From Ramazzottius varieornatus (lineage: Eukaryota; Tardigrada; Eutardigrada; Parachela; Ramazzottiidae): 64,000 bases of DNA. The stretch is taken from contig BDGG01000006.1 in the NCBI GenBank assembly GCA_001949185.1, forward strand, positions 726,827 to 790,826, in the 5' to 3' direction. The translations under genes and the position numbers were made by a program. This document shows, piece by piece, positions 22,355-34,593 of the stretch. The number at the start of each line of letters is the position of its first letter. The first letter of the stretch is position 1. A model generated the notes under the pieces. The model saw only the letters and a list, made by a program, of their open reading frames with translations. It ran no database searches and was not told the DNA's origin.

Positions 22355-22573
22355 CAGGAGGAGTGTGACCCAGTAGTCTCAGACGGCGCATCCATAGAAA
22401 AGCATGAGACACTCGTAATTAAAATAAAGCCTATGACGTAACGAATTACAGTGTTGTCTATCTTACATGAAAAGTGTTTCTGTTAACGTAATGCATACTT
22501 GATACATGTCACGCCGTCTGAGACTACTGGGTCACACATTTCCTCACTGGGTCACACATGCTTACTCCTCCTG
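22355..22573. mobile_element. Palindromic MITE with TA target site
   Basis: Ends CAGGAGGAGT and ACTCCTCCTG flanked by TA on both sides, as in Tc1/mariner-type insertions. Long arms (GTGTGACCCAGTAGTCTCAG and complement) make it nearly palindromic. TGGGTCACACAT is repeated in the right arm. Non-coding. Confidence 0.6.
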
Positions 22574-22576
22574 TAC

Positions 22577-24550
22577 TAGATCAAATCTTCTTGTTGACTG
22601 AGTGATGAAAACAAACCGTTTTGAGTTTCGGTAGCTCAAAGATTAAGCGGACAGAGTCCGTTTTTTTATTTGGTGGGAATAGTTACAGTTAATAGTGGAG
22701 CCATTGCACAGATGCAGTGGTTGTTTCGCCGAAGTCACAGTTGAAATTTCAGTTTCACGTAAATTTCAAAAGCTTCGCTCCGCCTTCGAGTCGCTCGCAG
22801 TTTGTCCATGAAGTAGAAAATAAAAAAGTGCAGTTTCGAAAGCTTTTTATCGGTGGTGGAAAAGGACAGGTTCACCAGTTCCGACGTGTGTTGAGTTAAT
22901 CAATATACGTCGCGAATGCCGAGTTAGGGAAGCCATATGCTAAGTATGGTCAATGTCTTTTACTTTGAATCTTAATTTTTACGGTATTTGCTGGGCCATG
23001 GTTATCGTTGTCGAAAGAAAGGGAGACAAATGTGCACACAAACAAATTAGGCTGAATTTGAGAATTAGAAAGAAAAGAACCGCGTGATATAGCTATAGTG
23101 ACTATACGGATACGCAGTACAGGAGTACTTTGGAGTACCTTCTGAAATGGAGGGCGGAGCTTAGCGCGCGCACCATAAGCAGAGCATGCGCGGTGCACCA
23201 TCATGCGCAGCGCACCATGTACAAAATTTGTTAGGCTATGGCTGTGGTGAGTCATTGGCTACTCACTCGCTAAGCTCATGTAAGCGACGTCACAAATGCT
23301 GGCTATTTACAGCAAGGCCGTGCAGCCGGTGTGGTGCGCTGCGCATTCGTATAGCTATAACGCGTCAGTAACCCTTTCGTTTTGGGCAATGTTTGTTAGG
23401 TTTGCAACCTAAGACTATTCTGAGGTTTTGCAAAAAAAGTGATTTTAGGGGGTGACCCACCCATTTAAGGTTTTACTTTTCCTAAGCAGTGCAGAGGTGT
23501 CCGAGATTAATTCTAAGTTATCCAATGGCAGAAACCCCAGAAGTTCTCGTGTTATCAGCTGGCGCACGTAAGCCTTGATCTTGAATACTGCAAGCTCGTG
23601 CTTATTTACGGCGTGTAATCTTTTATCTAACTGGAAATAATTTCGCCCTGATGCCACGGCCATCAGAACCTTTGCTGAAACCTCCTGGAATTCCTGAGAT
23701 TTTAGCTGTGGTCCAGATACAAACCCGCAGGAAACCCAAACAACGACATGAAAACGACATTACTATGTTATCTACGGGAAATATAAGTTTATGGGACATG
23801 GAAAAAGGTATGAATTTTTCATGGATGTTCTCTGGGACACCCTAATGAGATATCTGCCAACTGTACCAGTAACTGCATGCTTGCCTGTAGCTTTTCAATC
23901 TAAAGAAAACCGGGAATCCGCAGGGTAACTGTGGGTTTGATTGTAGGCATATCTGTGGCTCTCGAACACTCAGCGGAACTGCTGCTCTAATTGTGACTTT
24001 GCAAAATCACTGTGAGAGTTTAGCTGCACGTTAAACTGTAGCTTTAGCAAGATAATTTCGCATTCGCGCTTCTTCCACGATTTTTTTTTCCTCCAGCAAT
24101 CCAGTTTAATCTTCCGGTTCACATTTTTGTCCCGTCTTGCCTGATCTTGTTCAGGGAAGAAAAATGACAGCTCAGCTTTTAGAAATGCACAATGCCATAG
24201 GCGACACGACGTCTGTGCGTTTCTGAAGACCAGTGGACGAACCAGGAGGACTTCGGGAGAACTGGAGCAAGCTGTTATCTGCGTCTCATGGTAGCGGAGC
24301 CAACTTCATGCCATGGAAGCCCGTTATGATTTGACTGCCAGCAAACGGAGCTTCTCCTGAATTACAGGATGGTCTACAGCTGATTCTGCAGCAGACAGCA
24401 CGCGACTACTATTCATCTAGAACGCTTGGATCAACTCGACGCTAGGAGCCAACACCATCCTGACCATTGAGCACTCCAACTGTGACCAACAAGTTTAACC
24501 TGCGACATCTTCGCGGATTTATGAGCAATTCTCACCTGTCACCGCGTTTC
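22577..24550. other. About 2 kb with no gene seen
   Basis: I found no ORF with a recognisable domain or splice-consistent structure. Small inverted motifs (TATAGCTATA near 23090 and 23350) and repeated GCGCACCAT units near 23170-23220 hint at decayed repeats. Confidence 0.4.
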
Positions 24551-24555
24551 TATCA

Positions 24556-24620
24556 TCCAGCTGCTAGCTGAAACCATTCCATCCAGCTGCTAGCTGAAAC
24601 CATTCCATCCAGCTGCACCG
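24556..24620 (+). repeat. Short tandem repeat
   Basis: About 2.3 copies of a 28-bp unit containing AGCTGCTAGCTGAAACCATT, the copies nearly identical. No gene overlaps it. Confidence 0.7.
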
Positions 24621-24723
24621 TTCTAGGAGACAGTTCTCTTTTTTCCATGACATTGAGCTGATGGAAGATTATAGCGATGACGCTGCGGAGATGTACTAGC
24701 ATGGCCGGCCTTTGAGGATAATG

Positions 24724-25262
24724 TAAGGATGGGGGTTCCAGGTTCCGTTCCATTCCAATTCCTATAGGAGAACAGGAATTCCCTCCAGTTCCAGCTGAAC
24801 TCGATTTGGAGCACTGGAATTCCTATTTGGAAAACTAGACGCGATTTCGAATTCCAGCTCTGTCAATCAATGTGGAGAACTGGAGTTCCTGTTTGAAAAC
24901 CAGGAACCGATCTGGAATCCCAGTTGCGATCTGATGTAGCTGACTTGGCGCAGTGGGACTGCGAAAGCTTCCACCAAGTAATTAAATTTTTGGGAGTTTC
25001 TTGCCTTTTTACTACGGTATTTGCGATACCGCGCTAGCAGATTACTTTAAACAATACAGTGGAAGATGCGGCTGAGCTAGTCAGTGATTCAGTGACTGTA
25101 GATTTCTTCACGTTGAACGATTTGTTTGGGTACAAACCGCCGGTTGAACAGAAAATGTGATGTCTACTGATTTGGAAACTGGAATACAGGAATTTAGGAA
25201 CTCTACGGAATTCCATCCAGTTCCAGTTCCAAGTAGCTAGTCCATAGGAACCCCCATCCTTA
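24724..25262. mobile_element. hAT-type MITE, 539 bp, with 8-bp target duplication
   Basis: Perfect 16-bp terminal inverted repeats, TAAGGATGGGGGTTCC at 24724-24739 and complement at 25247-25262, flanked on both sides by GGATAATG (24716-24723 and 25263-25270). The interior is rich in GGAATTCC/TTCCAGTT units in both orientations and has no transposase. Confidence 0.85.
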
Positions 25263-25503
25263 GGATAATGGTCCAAGCCTTTGAGGATATTCCGATCTGA
25301 ATAACTTATCGTTGGCGCCCTGACGGATGGTCTTACTCTTTTCTTGGCAACTACTCCAGGGGCGGGAGACAACTCCAGGGGCAAGGTACGCGTTCCCCTG
25401 GATCCCATGTATGTTGTTTTCGAGTCGTCGGCTGATTATCTTATCGATAGAGCGAGATTGCCGGTTCTGAGTCTCTTAAAGGTTTATCGATCTCTCCTGC
25501 ATC

Positions 25504-28367
25504 ATGTCTTCCCAAGATCCTCCTGTTACTTGCAAGGAGTGCGGTGTTACTCTGAGTGCAAGAGGCTTCAGAGGTCATCCGGGTAGCCAGAAGTGCAGAA
25601 ATCAACCTGAAAGAAATAAACGGGACGCCCACGCAGACCAAGACAGACAGCTGATACCTCGAACAGCTGTATTGTTGAGAGTCGAGTCCGACCTACCCCT
25701 GGAATCGCTACTTCAGAATCAGATCTTCCACCAAGATACTCCACAGGATTCCTAAAGCAGGGAGGAAGTTAGCAGCCTAGAGCCTGAAAGACAGAATCAC
25801 AAAGGGGGTCGAGCTGAATACTGATGTAGTCTGGCGAGAGCTCCTCCTGTTCGCTCTTACGGGACTGAAAGAAACGTGGAAACAAGCAAAGCCTCACTTC
25901 AACAGTGAAGGAGAACCTTTCTAGGCCAAGGATGGTTGTAGGTTCAGCTGGGAAAGCGAGAAAAGTGAAGAAGGACAGTACGGACGCAACGCTCAAGAAG
26001 ATCGTTGAAGGGAAGCTGAATGATGCGGACATCAGTAGAGCCCTTAGAGTCCTGTGCTCCGAAGACATCGTTGCTGTCCCATCGCCGGAAGTCTTGGAGA
26101 TTCTGCGCTCGAAGCATCCGGCAGAAGCAGTTGGTTCGAGCTTCCCGGAACCACCCGACCCAACTCAACTGCCTGATGACATCACGGTTGATGAGATAAT
26201 GGCCGCCGTGCAGAGCTTCCCCAACGGCTCTGCCGGAGCCACTGATTGTTTGCTTCCCCAGCACTTGAAGGATATGCTGGCGGGTGCGGCAGATGGCACC
26301 ACCACGGCGCTGGCTGGATGACTGGCCAGGCTGGTAACACTGATCGTCCAAGGAAAAGTTTTGACTTCCGTCACCAGCATCTTCTTCGGGGCTTCACTCA
26401 CTGCGCTGAAGAAAAAAGATAGTGGTATCAGGCCGATCGCCGTCGGGAACACTCTTCGCCGTCTTTCTACCAAGATCGTCAGCAAGAGAGTCGACAAACA
26501 GGTGGAGGAGCGAGTTACACCTCAGCAAGTGGGTTGTGGAACAAGAGGCAGAGCGGAAGCGGCTGTTCACGCTGCTCGTTGTTTCCTTGAGAATGAAGAT
26601 GACAGTTGTCGTGTTCATGTTCAAGATCGATTTCAAAAATGCCTTCAACACGATCCATAGAGACAAACTGTTGGATCTAGTCCGTGAAGTCTTGCCGAAC
26701 TATCACTCTTTCGTCTGGCAATGCTATAGGTTTCCTTCCAGGCTCATCTACGGACAGCACATCCTGGCTTCAGCAAGAGGAATTCAGCAAGGGGATCCGT
26801 TGAATCCTATGCCCTTCTGTCTGGCCATCGAAGCTCTCACTAACAAGCTCACTTCTCCTTTCAACCTGGGGTACTTGGACGATGGAACCATCGGTCGGGA
26901 CTGCAGCAAGGTGCTCGCGGACCTCTACACGGTGATTTCCGAAGGGATACGCATCGGTCTGCAGCTGAACCCGTCGAAGTGTGAGCTCTCCCTACAGGGT
27001 GGCACAGCAGGAAAAGTATACGGAGGGCATTCAGCTTGGTGTGTCCCGGAATCATCTCCCTGTCTCGCGCGGAACACACCCTCCTCGGAGCTCCGCTACT
27101 ACAAGAAGCCCCGGAGCCTGCCATTGAAGAGAAGAGAAATAAGTTGTCTGTACTGACATCAAGACTAAATCTTTTTTCTCACCAGGCGCTGTTTATGCTG
27201 AAAAACTTCCTGGGGCTCCCCAAGCTGCTCTACGTCCTTTGCTGCTCACCTAACTGGAAGGCTCCTGCAGCATTGTAGGCCTTTGACGATGTCCTCCGTC
27301 GCAGCGTAGCAGAGATCATGAACAACAGTATCGATGGCTCCACATGGCTTGAAGCTTCCTTGCCCGTTAGTATGGGAGGTCTGGGCATCAGACGCACAGA
27401 GAGGATCGCGCTCCCAGCCTTTATGGCTTCGATCCACTCTGTGCAGGCGCTGGTGCTCTCCATCTACCCGGAAAGCGACCTGGACAGCGTCGTCAACGGC
27501 GGACTGGACCACTGGCCACTTCTGACTTCGGCTGAACTGCCAGTTCCCGCTCTTCGCCGACAGCACCGTGCCTGGGACCTTCCTGTGGTGACGGAGGAAT
27601 TCGGAAGTCTGATGGACCAGAGCGATATGACAAGCAAGGCAAGACTGATGGCTGTTCCGACAAAGGCCTCCGCAACCTGGCTGCATGCTCTGCCGGCTTC
27701 CCCACTTGGGAATCTCCTCGACGACAACACACTGCGGATCAGCGTTTGGCTGCGGCTAGGATCGAGACTATGTCAGCTTCACATGTGCTGCTGTGGAGAA
27801 GTAGTCGACAAGTATGGGCTCCACGGTCTGAGCTGTCTAAAGAGCGCGGCACGCCACCGTAGGCACGCTAGTCTGAACGAGTCGGTGCGAAGAGCCCTCG
27901 TTTCAGAACAAGTTCCGGCGGTTCTAGAACCACTAGGACTTCCGCGGGACGATGGACTGATACCTCATGGAAAGACCATGATACCTTGGAAGAATGGAAA
28001 GGAATTAGTTTGGGATGTGACTGTGGCGAAGTCCTATGTAGGAAAGACAAGCGAGAAGATGGGAGCTGCCGCCGAAGACGCGGAAGAAAGAAAGATCCAG
28101 AAATACCAAGGCATCGCTTCACAGTACCTCTTCGTTCCTCTGGGATTCGAGACCTTCAGATCTTGGAGACCTGCAGCGACGGAATTGATCGGGAAGAAGC
28201 TTGTTGAGTTTTGTTTTGAGACTAGATCTCTCCAATATTTCAAACAGCGCTTGTCTCTTGACATACAGCGAGGTAATGCTTTTTGTGTTATGGGTACTGC
28301 GAAGGAGACTAAAGGACTCAAAGAAATATTTAGGTTTTGTATCTTGGGAAGAACCGTGTCCACATAA
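25504..28367 (+). mobile_element. Non-LTR retrotransposon with restriction-like endonuclease, degraded
   Basis: Domains in order: an N-terminal zinc finger (CKECGVTLSARGFRGH, about 25528), a linker with LPDDITVDEIMAAVQSFPNG, a reverse transcriptase (RPIAVGNTLRRLSTKI; FKIDFKNAFNTIHRDKL with the first catalytic Asp; ARGIQQGDPL; LGYLDDGT with the catalytic pair), then a C-terminal CCHC-like knuckle (CCCGEVVDKYGLHGLSC) and an endonuclease-like region with ELVWDVTVAKSY and QRLSLDIQRGNA. In related elements the endonuclease carries an RPDG motif; here the place reads IPHG. Breaks: TGA 26319-26321, a frameshift near 26600, another near 27030 and TAG 27276-27278, plus stops between the finger and the linker. 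I see no poly(A) tail. Clade (R2, NeSL or Hero-like) cannot be fixed by eye. Confidence 0.75.
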
Positions 28368-28806
28368 CTTGTTGATCTTGATTTAGTCTGCTGTTTCATT
28401 GTGGTCTTCTTTTGAAGAAAAAGTCATTTGTGTGGATAAAGCAGTATACCCAGTTAGGCTATAGGCTGGCGAACTGCGCACCGGTCGCGTCGCCACGAAG
28501 GGACAAAAGACGGACCGCTGGCCCTGGCGGAGTCTGCTGCCCGGTATCCACCGTTCCGCCCCGCTTACTTTTGGTCGTAGTGTGACAGGAGGGTTTGATT
28601 GTTGATTAGTCGAGAACGCTGAAAAATCGAAAAAATTTAATGCTGGTTTTCTCGAATTGTTTACTTTCACTCGGTTTTACCATTGACGTTATTGTAGCTG
28701 TCTCCAACTCTTTTACTTCCCGACTGCCGCTGGACGCCTAGGAGGGTTGCTCTTTCGAGCAGAGAACGGGGACATAAACAGGAAACAGGTTACCCTGTGA
28801 TGCACG
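28368..28806. other. Intergenic region upstream of COQ3
   Basis: 440 bp between the dead retrotransposon and the COQ3 start codon. It is GC-rich at 28480-28560 and presumably holds the COQ3 promoter, but I see no clear TATA box or named motif. Confidence 0.35.
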
Positions 28807-30060
28807 ATGCATGCGAAGCGGACAGTAGCCACTGCACGAGTCTGCCGGAACGTCTTCCATTTCTACTCACATAATGGAGCGACTCCTCTGCTGGCCTTCA
28901 CTGTGAGCAGAAGATACATCTCGGTAAGTGGCGTTAGAAAGCTGGGCTACCGTATCGCTTGTTCATTGAACTTGCTGTTACTGAACTGAAGCTTAATGAT
29001 ATACGCGCACTTGTCTGTTGGTCCGCGCATGACGTATAACCAGTGATCGCGCCGGCGTATCTTTGCAGTGACGTCATGCGTGACTTCAGTGTGAATAGAT
29101 GTCCCTTTCTGTTTCTTCCAGAAACGGGAATAGTACACATGTACATAGGTGCATCTGTTTCCTTCTTTCCACAGGGGGGAACGGCGCTTGATGCAGATGT
29201 GTCATACGGACAAGCCGGAGCTCGTGATGAAGGAGAGCATGGCTTCTTCCAAAAAATGTCCGGACAGTGGTGGAAGACAGACGGTAACTTCCAGCCGCTC
29301 CACGCCATGAACCGACTTCGTGTTCCTCTCATCCGTGATTCATTCCTTGCTTATTGCTCACCCCGCATCGGTAAGTCAGAATTCATGCGGTAAAATGTTC
29401 TACTACACCTAAAGTCCAATCTGCGTGGTTGCAGATGCCGAAGCGTACCGAAACAACGCCGTCCCCTTCGCAGGCACGAAAATCCTCGACGTCGGCTGCG
29501 GCGGTGGCATCCTTTCCGAACCGCTGGCTCGACTCGGTGGCGATGTGACAGGTATCGACATGGTAGCTGAGAACGTCCGCAATGCCCGCGCACACTGGAC
29601 CAAAAGTCTCTCCCGTCGACCGAACCCCGTCGGTTCCGTCGAGTACAGCTGCTCGACCCTCGAAGAACTGTCTCAAGAAGAAACCTCCCCTTTACTGTAC
29701 GACATTGTCGTGTGCTCCGAGGTAGTCGAGCACGTGAAGGACCTCGATGGTTTCATCAGTGCGGTCAGTGCTGTGGTGAAGCCGGGTGGATTGGTGGTCG
29801 TGACGACCATCAACAGAACGGTGGTGTCGTGGGCGGCAGCGATCGTCGGTGCGGAGTATGCGATGAGGCTGGTGCCGAAAGGAACCCATCATTATGGGAA
29901 GTTTGTGACGCCGGAAGAGTTGGGTAGCAAGCTGAGAAGGTATGCTTTTGATGTAAGACTGAAGCATGGAATGCGGTATTCACCATTGTCCAGAAGGTGG
30001 TCGTGGGCCATGTCTGACGCGGTGAATTACGCCATGGTGGCAGTCAAGAACGTCAACTGA
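28807..30060 (+). CDS. COQ3: Ubiquinone biosynthesis O-methyltransferase, mitochondrial (COQ3)
   Basis: Three exons, 28807-28923, 29175-29370 and 29435-30060, join in phase to 312 aa. The first exon is a basic, hydroxylated leader typical of a mitochondrial presequence. The second has the family-specific QWWKTDGNFQPLHAMNRLRV. The third is a class I SAM-dependent methyltransferase: motif I ILDVGCGGGILSEPLA, the acidic loop GIDMVAENV, then CSEVVEHVKD and KPGGLVVVTTINR, and the late GTHHYGKFVTPEEL. COQ3 performs both O-methylation steps of coenzyme Q synthesis on the matrix face of the inner membrane. Length suits animal orthologues. An ATG at 28800 is out of frame and quickly stopped, so 28807 is the start. 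A possible AATAAA polyadenylation signal is at about 30181. Confidence 0.93.
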
Positions 30061-30707
30061 GCTGTTTTATTCTTTTTATCTGTGTTCTGGCTTCTTGGTG
30101 CGAATTTCTTGTTGATTTTTGAGCGTAGTAGGCTTTTTCCGGCAGTGCCAGTGATCAGTTTGTAACGATCGTTGGAAGGAAAATAAATCGAGAAAAGCGC
30201 AGTACAGTACGTGAAGTTGGGCAACCTTAGTACTGCTGACTGGTCGTATCCATATTCCAAAGAAACGCAGAGAGAAATTGTGGTGGAGGCGGGCTTGCCG
30301 TGTTTGCACAAATATAGCTTCCTTGTCTCAGAGCAAAGCACGATAACGCTGGTCTAAACTGCAGAATACACAAGAGCAAGATGTTGCTCTCATCAGCCCA
30401 AGTTAGCTAGCTTGATCCACATCTGCAAGTTGAAACAGATGCAAACACAAGAAAGAGAGGCAGTAATCGGAATACACAGAGGCAAAGTCGGTCGCGTTTA
30501 AAAATGAACAGTGCTCTCCGGTGGAAGAGATGTTCAACAAGTTGAGACGACACAGCATGTCAAATTTCCCTGTGCGATCCAAGTGAACGAACAAGGAGAG
30601 GAAAACTGTCGCGTTGGAATAAACCAAGGTTCGCGTAACAGCATATCCGCTATTCCCTCCCCTGCTTTGTTTTCCCGCTTACGGTTTGGTTTTCACCCGT
30701 TTCAAAA

Positions 30708-32280
30708 ATGGAGTTGATGGTGCCGCTTTTGTTGGCTGTGGTTTTTGTGACTTGCGGAGTTGATTCCCTGGATTGCCCGCCCTGTGTCAAGGAGGAATGT
30801 CCGGCTGAACCGACCAAATGCCTGGCGGGAGTGGTCAGGGACAGCTGCGGATGCTGCTTCGTTTGTGGCAACCTGGAAGGAGACCGATGCGACCGTGACA
30901 GCAACAACGGAGCTCCTCAATATGGGCCGTGCGGTGACAATCTGCAGTGCCGCAACAGAGCCGACTTGCCCGAGAAGGAAGCGGTAGGCACACTCCAAAG
31001 CCTTCTGAAGATTCTTTAACGTCTAACGTAGTAAAAATTTGTTGGACGTTTCGATGTTGAACATAATTATTGAAATTGTGGGGATTTCAACACAATGAGC
31101 TACTGTCGGTTATATACCACATGAGACTGCTTTATTTGTGGAGGCATCTCAGACGATTCTACGGTTTCTACGTTTGGTCCACATGTGCTGCAGAAGTTCC
31201 ATGGATTAATGTTTTCTATCTTCTGCTGGATATCCGTACAGGTATGCGAATGCACGCACCAAAAGATGATTTGCGGATCCAATAAGGAAACCTACGAGAA
31301 TTTGTGTCAGTTGATGGAAGATGCCAACGACCGTGGAGAGAAAATAACCATCGAACGTGAAGGTCCCTGCAAAGGAGGTACGGCAAAAGCCCATCCAGGT
31401 GGCGCAGTTGAGCGCTTCTCAAATCTCGATCATCCCCTCCTTGCTCCATAGCTTCTAAAACTCGCGCTTGAATAACGCACGGCGTCTTTCTTTACATACA
31501 GATCCTTGGATCGCCACCGCACCGGACGATGCTCACCTGTACGAAGGAGAAAACACCTCGCTGTCCTGCGAAGCCATGGGCAACCCCGTCCCCATGATCA
31601 TCTGGAGCTTCGTCGACAAGGAACACATTGAAACCATGCTTCCCAGTAAGCCAGTTGTGGGAAACCAGAATCCTCCAAATTACGCATGAATATCTCTGCA
31701 GTGTCCTCCTGATATGGAAGCTCGGCAAAAAAACCAGACTGGACCGTTTTGCCCAGTGGTGCACGCTTCCAGCCAATAGCAATGAGAATTTTGCGCTACT
31801 TGGGAAACTGGCATGGCCGGGTTTTTTCCAATCGGCGCACGCTTTCACTCAATAACACCGGAAGCGTGCGCCACTTGGGAAAATGATCTGATCGAGTCCC
31901 CAGGTCGACCGTGTTTGCCACATCCCCACATTATGCAGTCAAATGTTTCAATGCAGTTTTGATCTGATTTTACAGGTGATGATGAACATTTCTCGGTGCA
32001 ACTTCGTGGTGGTCCCGAGAAGTTCGAGATGACCAGCTGGTTGCTGATCCAGAGTGCCAAGAAGCGGGATACCGGTAGCTATCGGTGTGTGGCCAAGAAC
32101 GACATGGGGCAGAAAGACTCGTACGCCAACGTCAAGATTTACGGCAAGGGCGAGACTATCCCCGCCGAAGGCCTGATACCTGCCCCGAAAGAGCTGCGCA
32201 ACAACCGCAACCTACAAGGCCAGACCCGCGCCCGTCGTGAACGACGCTGGCAAGAAAACTCCCGACATGGCGAGTTGTGA
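30708..32280 (+). CDS. Secreted IGFBP-Kazal-Ig protein (IGFBP7/KAZALD1-like)
   Basis: Four exons, 30708-30983, 31242-31377, 31502-31645 and 31976-32280, all in phase, give 286 aa. A signal peptide (MELMVPLLLAVVFVTCGVDS) is followed by a Cys-rich IGFBP N-terminal module with DSCGCCFVCGNLEGDRCD. The second exon is a Kazal module (CECTHQKMICGSNKETYEN, ending GPCKGG). The third and fourth encode an I-set immunoglobulin domain (NTSLSCEAMGNPVPMIIWSF, then KRDTGSYRCVAKNDMGQK, with the two Cys and the central Trp). A basic Arg-rich tail ends it. This domain order is that of IGFBP7 and KAZALD1, which act outside the cell on insulin/IGF or BMP signalling; which role holds here is inference. The third intron contains palindromic repeat modules. 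Confidence 0.88.
31719..31925. repeat. Modular palindromic repeat, two modules, intronic
   Basis: Begins AGCTCGGCAAAAAAACCAGA, then two hairpin modules (arms AGTGGTGCACGC and GCGCTACTTGGG; TCGGCGCACGCT and CGTGCGCCACTTGG), then GATCTGATCGAGT and a decayed right end. Lies in the third intron of the IGFBP-Kazal-Ig gene. Confidence 0.7.
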
Positions 32281-32519
32281 AGGATGTGCAGATCCACGTG
32301 GAATAGTTTCATTGAAAACTAGTAAAATACAATCAACTTGAAATCAGACACTGCCACATTTTTAGTTATGACACTGTTTTTATTGTTTACGCCTTTCGCG
32401 CATTTTGTGCCTTTCGATATTCTTTTCGTTTCTGACATGTACGGTGCTCACACGTCTTTTCGGATGAAGTTCTTTGCTCATAGTCAAATAAAAAAGGGTC
32501 AGTCAACGTGGCTGAACAT

Positions 32520-33992
32520 TCAGAGAGAAGTGCGACCAGGCGGCAGGACCTGACGTACGTTAAAATTAATTCTAGAGTAACTTAAATATTCTCGGACTTT
32601 CTCGGACAATTGTCGGTCCTCATGCGCTATCAACGGTATCGCAGAAGACGAAGCTTGGTCCTGGAAGATTTTCGGTACTGCGTGGAAAGCTAGCCTGCTT
32701 TCGCCGGACATAATGAAGACGTCTCCGCTGCGAACCACGACGGCGTCAGGCCAGACGTCGCTTCGTTGTCCGATGAGGAAGAACGCCGGCTGACCAAAAC
32801 TGAAAAGATAAAATTACGATTCACAACACGGTAAAAGAATAATGGAGGTTTTATTCCAAGTTGTACCTTACGGATATGAGGGGAGCTTCTTGGTAAGGCT
32901 CAGAGACATCGCGGTGAGCGCTGAGGGTGGAATCGAGGTGGTAGTAGTTTACGATAGCTGCTTCGGGAGAGAAGTTTGGGAAACCGGCTGCTTCGGCGAT
33001 TGCACAACAGAGTTCCGAAACATCGGCAGGAAAAGGCGTCTTCTTTGCTTCACTATAGACCTATGAAACACATGGCCACGCCAATGATAATAATATGTGA
33101 ATTGTAAATGTACAAATCAGGCAGAAGAAGATACCTTTGTATCCCAGTCATGGTGATATCCCAAAGTTATCCAGCGTAAATTCCAGATCGGCGCGAAGGA
33201 AACAACCTGAAAATATTCAGGCCTTGTTTTCGTACTGTGAAAGCACAAAGAGATTAACTGTTTACTGTTTTGGAAGATTTCTTTTTGCGATCACAGAGGG
33301 AAGACGTCCACCAGTCCACGTCTTCTCTCGATTTCGGATACGACCAGTGATTATCGAGGTTGCTAACTTGCTGTTCTTGCCGAGGATAGCTTAGAAGCGC
33401 TTGTTTGATCCATCTTTCTTGTCCTTCGTGTGTGAACGGATTACGGATTACTAGTCCACCTGAGACGCGAAGAAACAACGTCAGATTCCTTCATAAAACA
33501 GCTCAACATTAAGTGGCGCACGACGTAACAGTAAACCATATCAACCCTGCGCCGATTGACCGACGTTAACAGTCATCGAGTAAGTGGCGCAGCCAACCGG
33601 TTGAATTGATGCAGCAGCGCGCCACTTGACAGAGGTAATCTCGTACGAACCCGGACATGAGTTGAGTTCACGGATATCCCATTGATCAATTGATTTGAGC
33701 CCCAGTCGTTGAAAACTCTCATCTTCAGTCCTTTCGTTTCTTACGGCCTGTCTACAAAAACCGCTGTTGCACGTTCAAGAGTCTGAGGAAGAAGGAGCGC
33801 TTACAGTACCTTTCGTTGCGTCGATATGGTGTTCCAAGTGACTGGATCCTCCGGATCAGCGAGTTTGATTCCAGCTGCCTTGGCAGATGTGATGTGGTTA
33901 CTCTTCAGGGCTTTACACAGCTTGAACGCTCGCTTGATACCGCTTTCTCCTCCTGCATCCGACCCTCTGTAAGGCAAAGCTATTGTCGCCAT
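32520..33992 (-). CDS. ALKBH1: AlkB homologue 1 dioxygenase (ALKBH1)
   Basis: Six exons, 33992-33810, 33747-33651, 33459-33266, 33206-33135, 33060-32867 and 32799-32520, in continuous phase, 339 aa. Family blocks in order: GLKSIDQWDIREL, GGLVIRNPF, LRWITLGYHHDWDTK, then the double-stranded beta-helix with AIVNYYHLDSTLSAHRDVSE (iron ligands His and Asp), SFGQPAFFLIG, VRSGDVFIMSGESRLAFHAVP (third ligand His) and the 2-oxoglutarate-binding SRINFNVRQVL at the C terminus. ALKBH1 is an Fe(II)/2-oxoglutarate oxygenase acting on methylated or modified nucleic acids, including mitochondrial and cytosolic tRNAs. Slightly shorter than the human protein (389 aa) because of a shorter C terminus. Splice donors GTTCGT and GTACAA are non-ideal but keep frame. 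It converges with the IGFBP-like gene. Confidence 0.93.
33505..33645. repeat. Palindromic repeat modules, ALKBH1 intron 2
   Basis: Contains TTAAGTGGCGCACGACG, GAGTAAGTGGCGCAGCC and CAGCGCGCCACTTGAC. The outer GAGCTCGG ends are not preserved, but the arm sequences and spacing match the intronic palindromic repeat. Confidence 0.6.
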
Positions 33993-34593
33993 GGTCTGCT
34001 GATATTCTTCTGATTACAACGGCGAAACCTACAAGCGCAAAGTGACGAAACGTGGGAAATGCGTGGGAAATAGTATCCGGAATTCGGAAACCACAACAGA
34101 GCTTCCGGACAATCAACAATCAATGAAGCCTGCCGGTGAGGCCGGATCCGCCTGTCGAGCCAGTGGCGGTATCCCGGTCACCGGTGGCAGGGTCGCTTAG
34201 TACCTTTTTCGCTTGAGACAGTATTCCATGGTTTCGTGGTATACTGAACTAAAAAATAAACACTGTGATTTGTCTGTAAAATGGTTCTGTTTAAACATGC
34301 GTTGCTATTGTTTTTCATCCAGTTTACTTTCGCAAATTGCAGTACGTGATTTCGCTGAATAGTCGAAACATAAAGGATACCAAACAGACGAAGCAACAAC
34401 AAGCATTAAACAGTCAGAAAAAACGCAGAATAATAAAACAAGAAGTTGTACACAGAAACGACAGAAGCGCCGGGCGCCCGATGCAATAAGTTAGATAAAA
34501 CAAAAACGAAACACAAATCCACAGACGACAAATAATTAAAAATATTACGCAAGATGATACACCTCGTTCGTTCGGTCCAGCCGAAGTCTTTCA

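Noticed and set aside
28034-28399. Long minus-strand frames across the retrotransposon
   Set aside because: Shadows of the endonuclease reading frame on the plus strand, which carries the recognisable domains.
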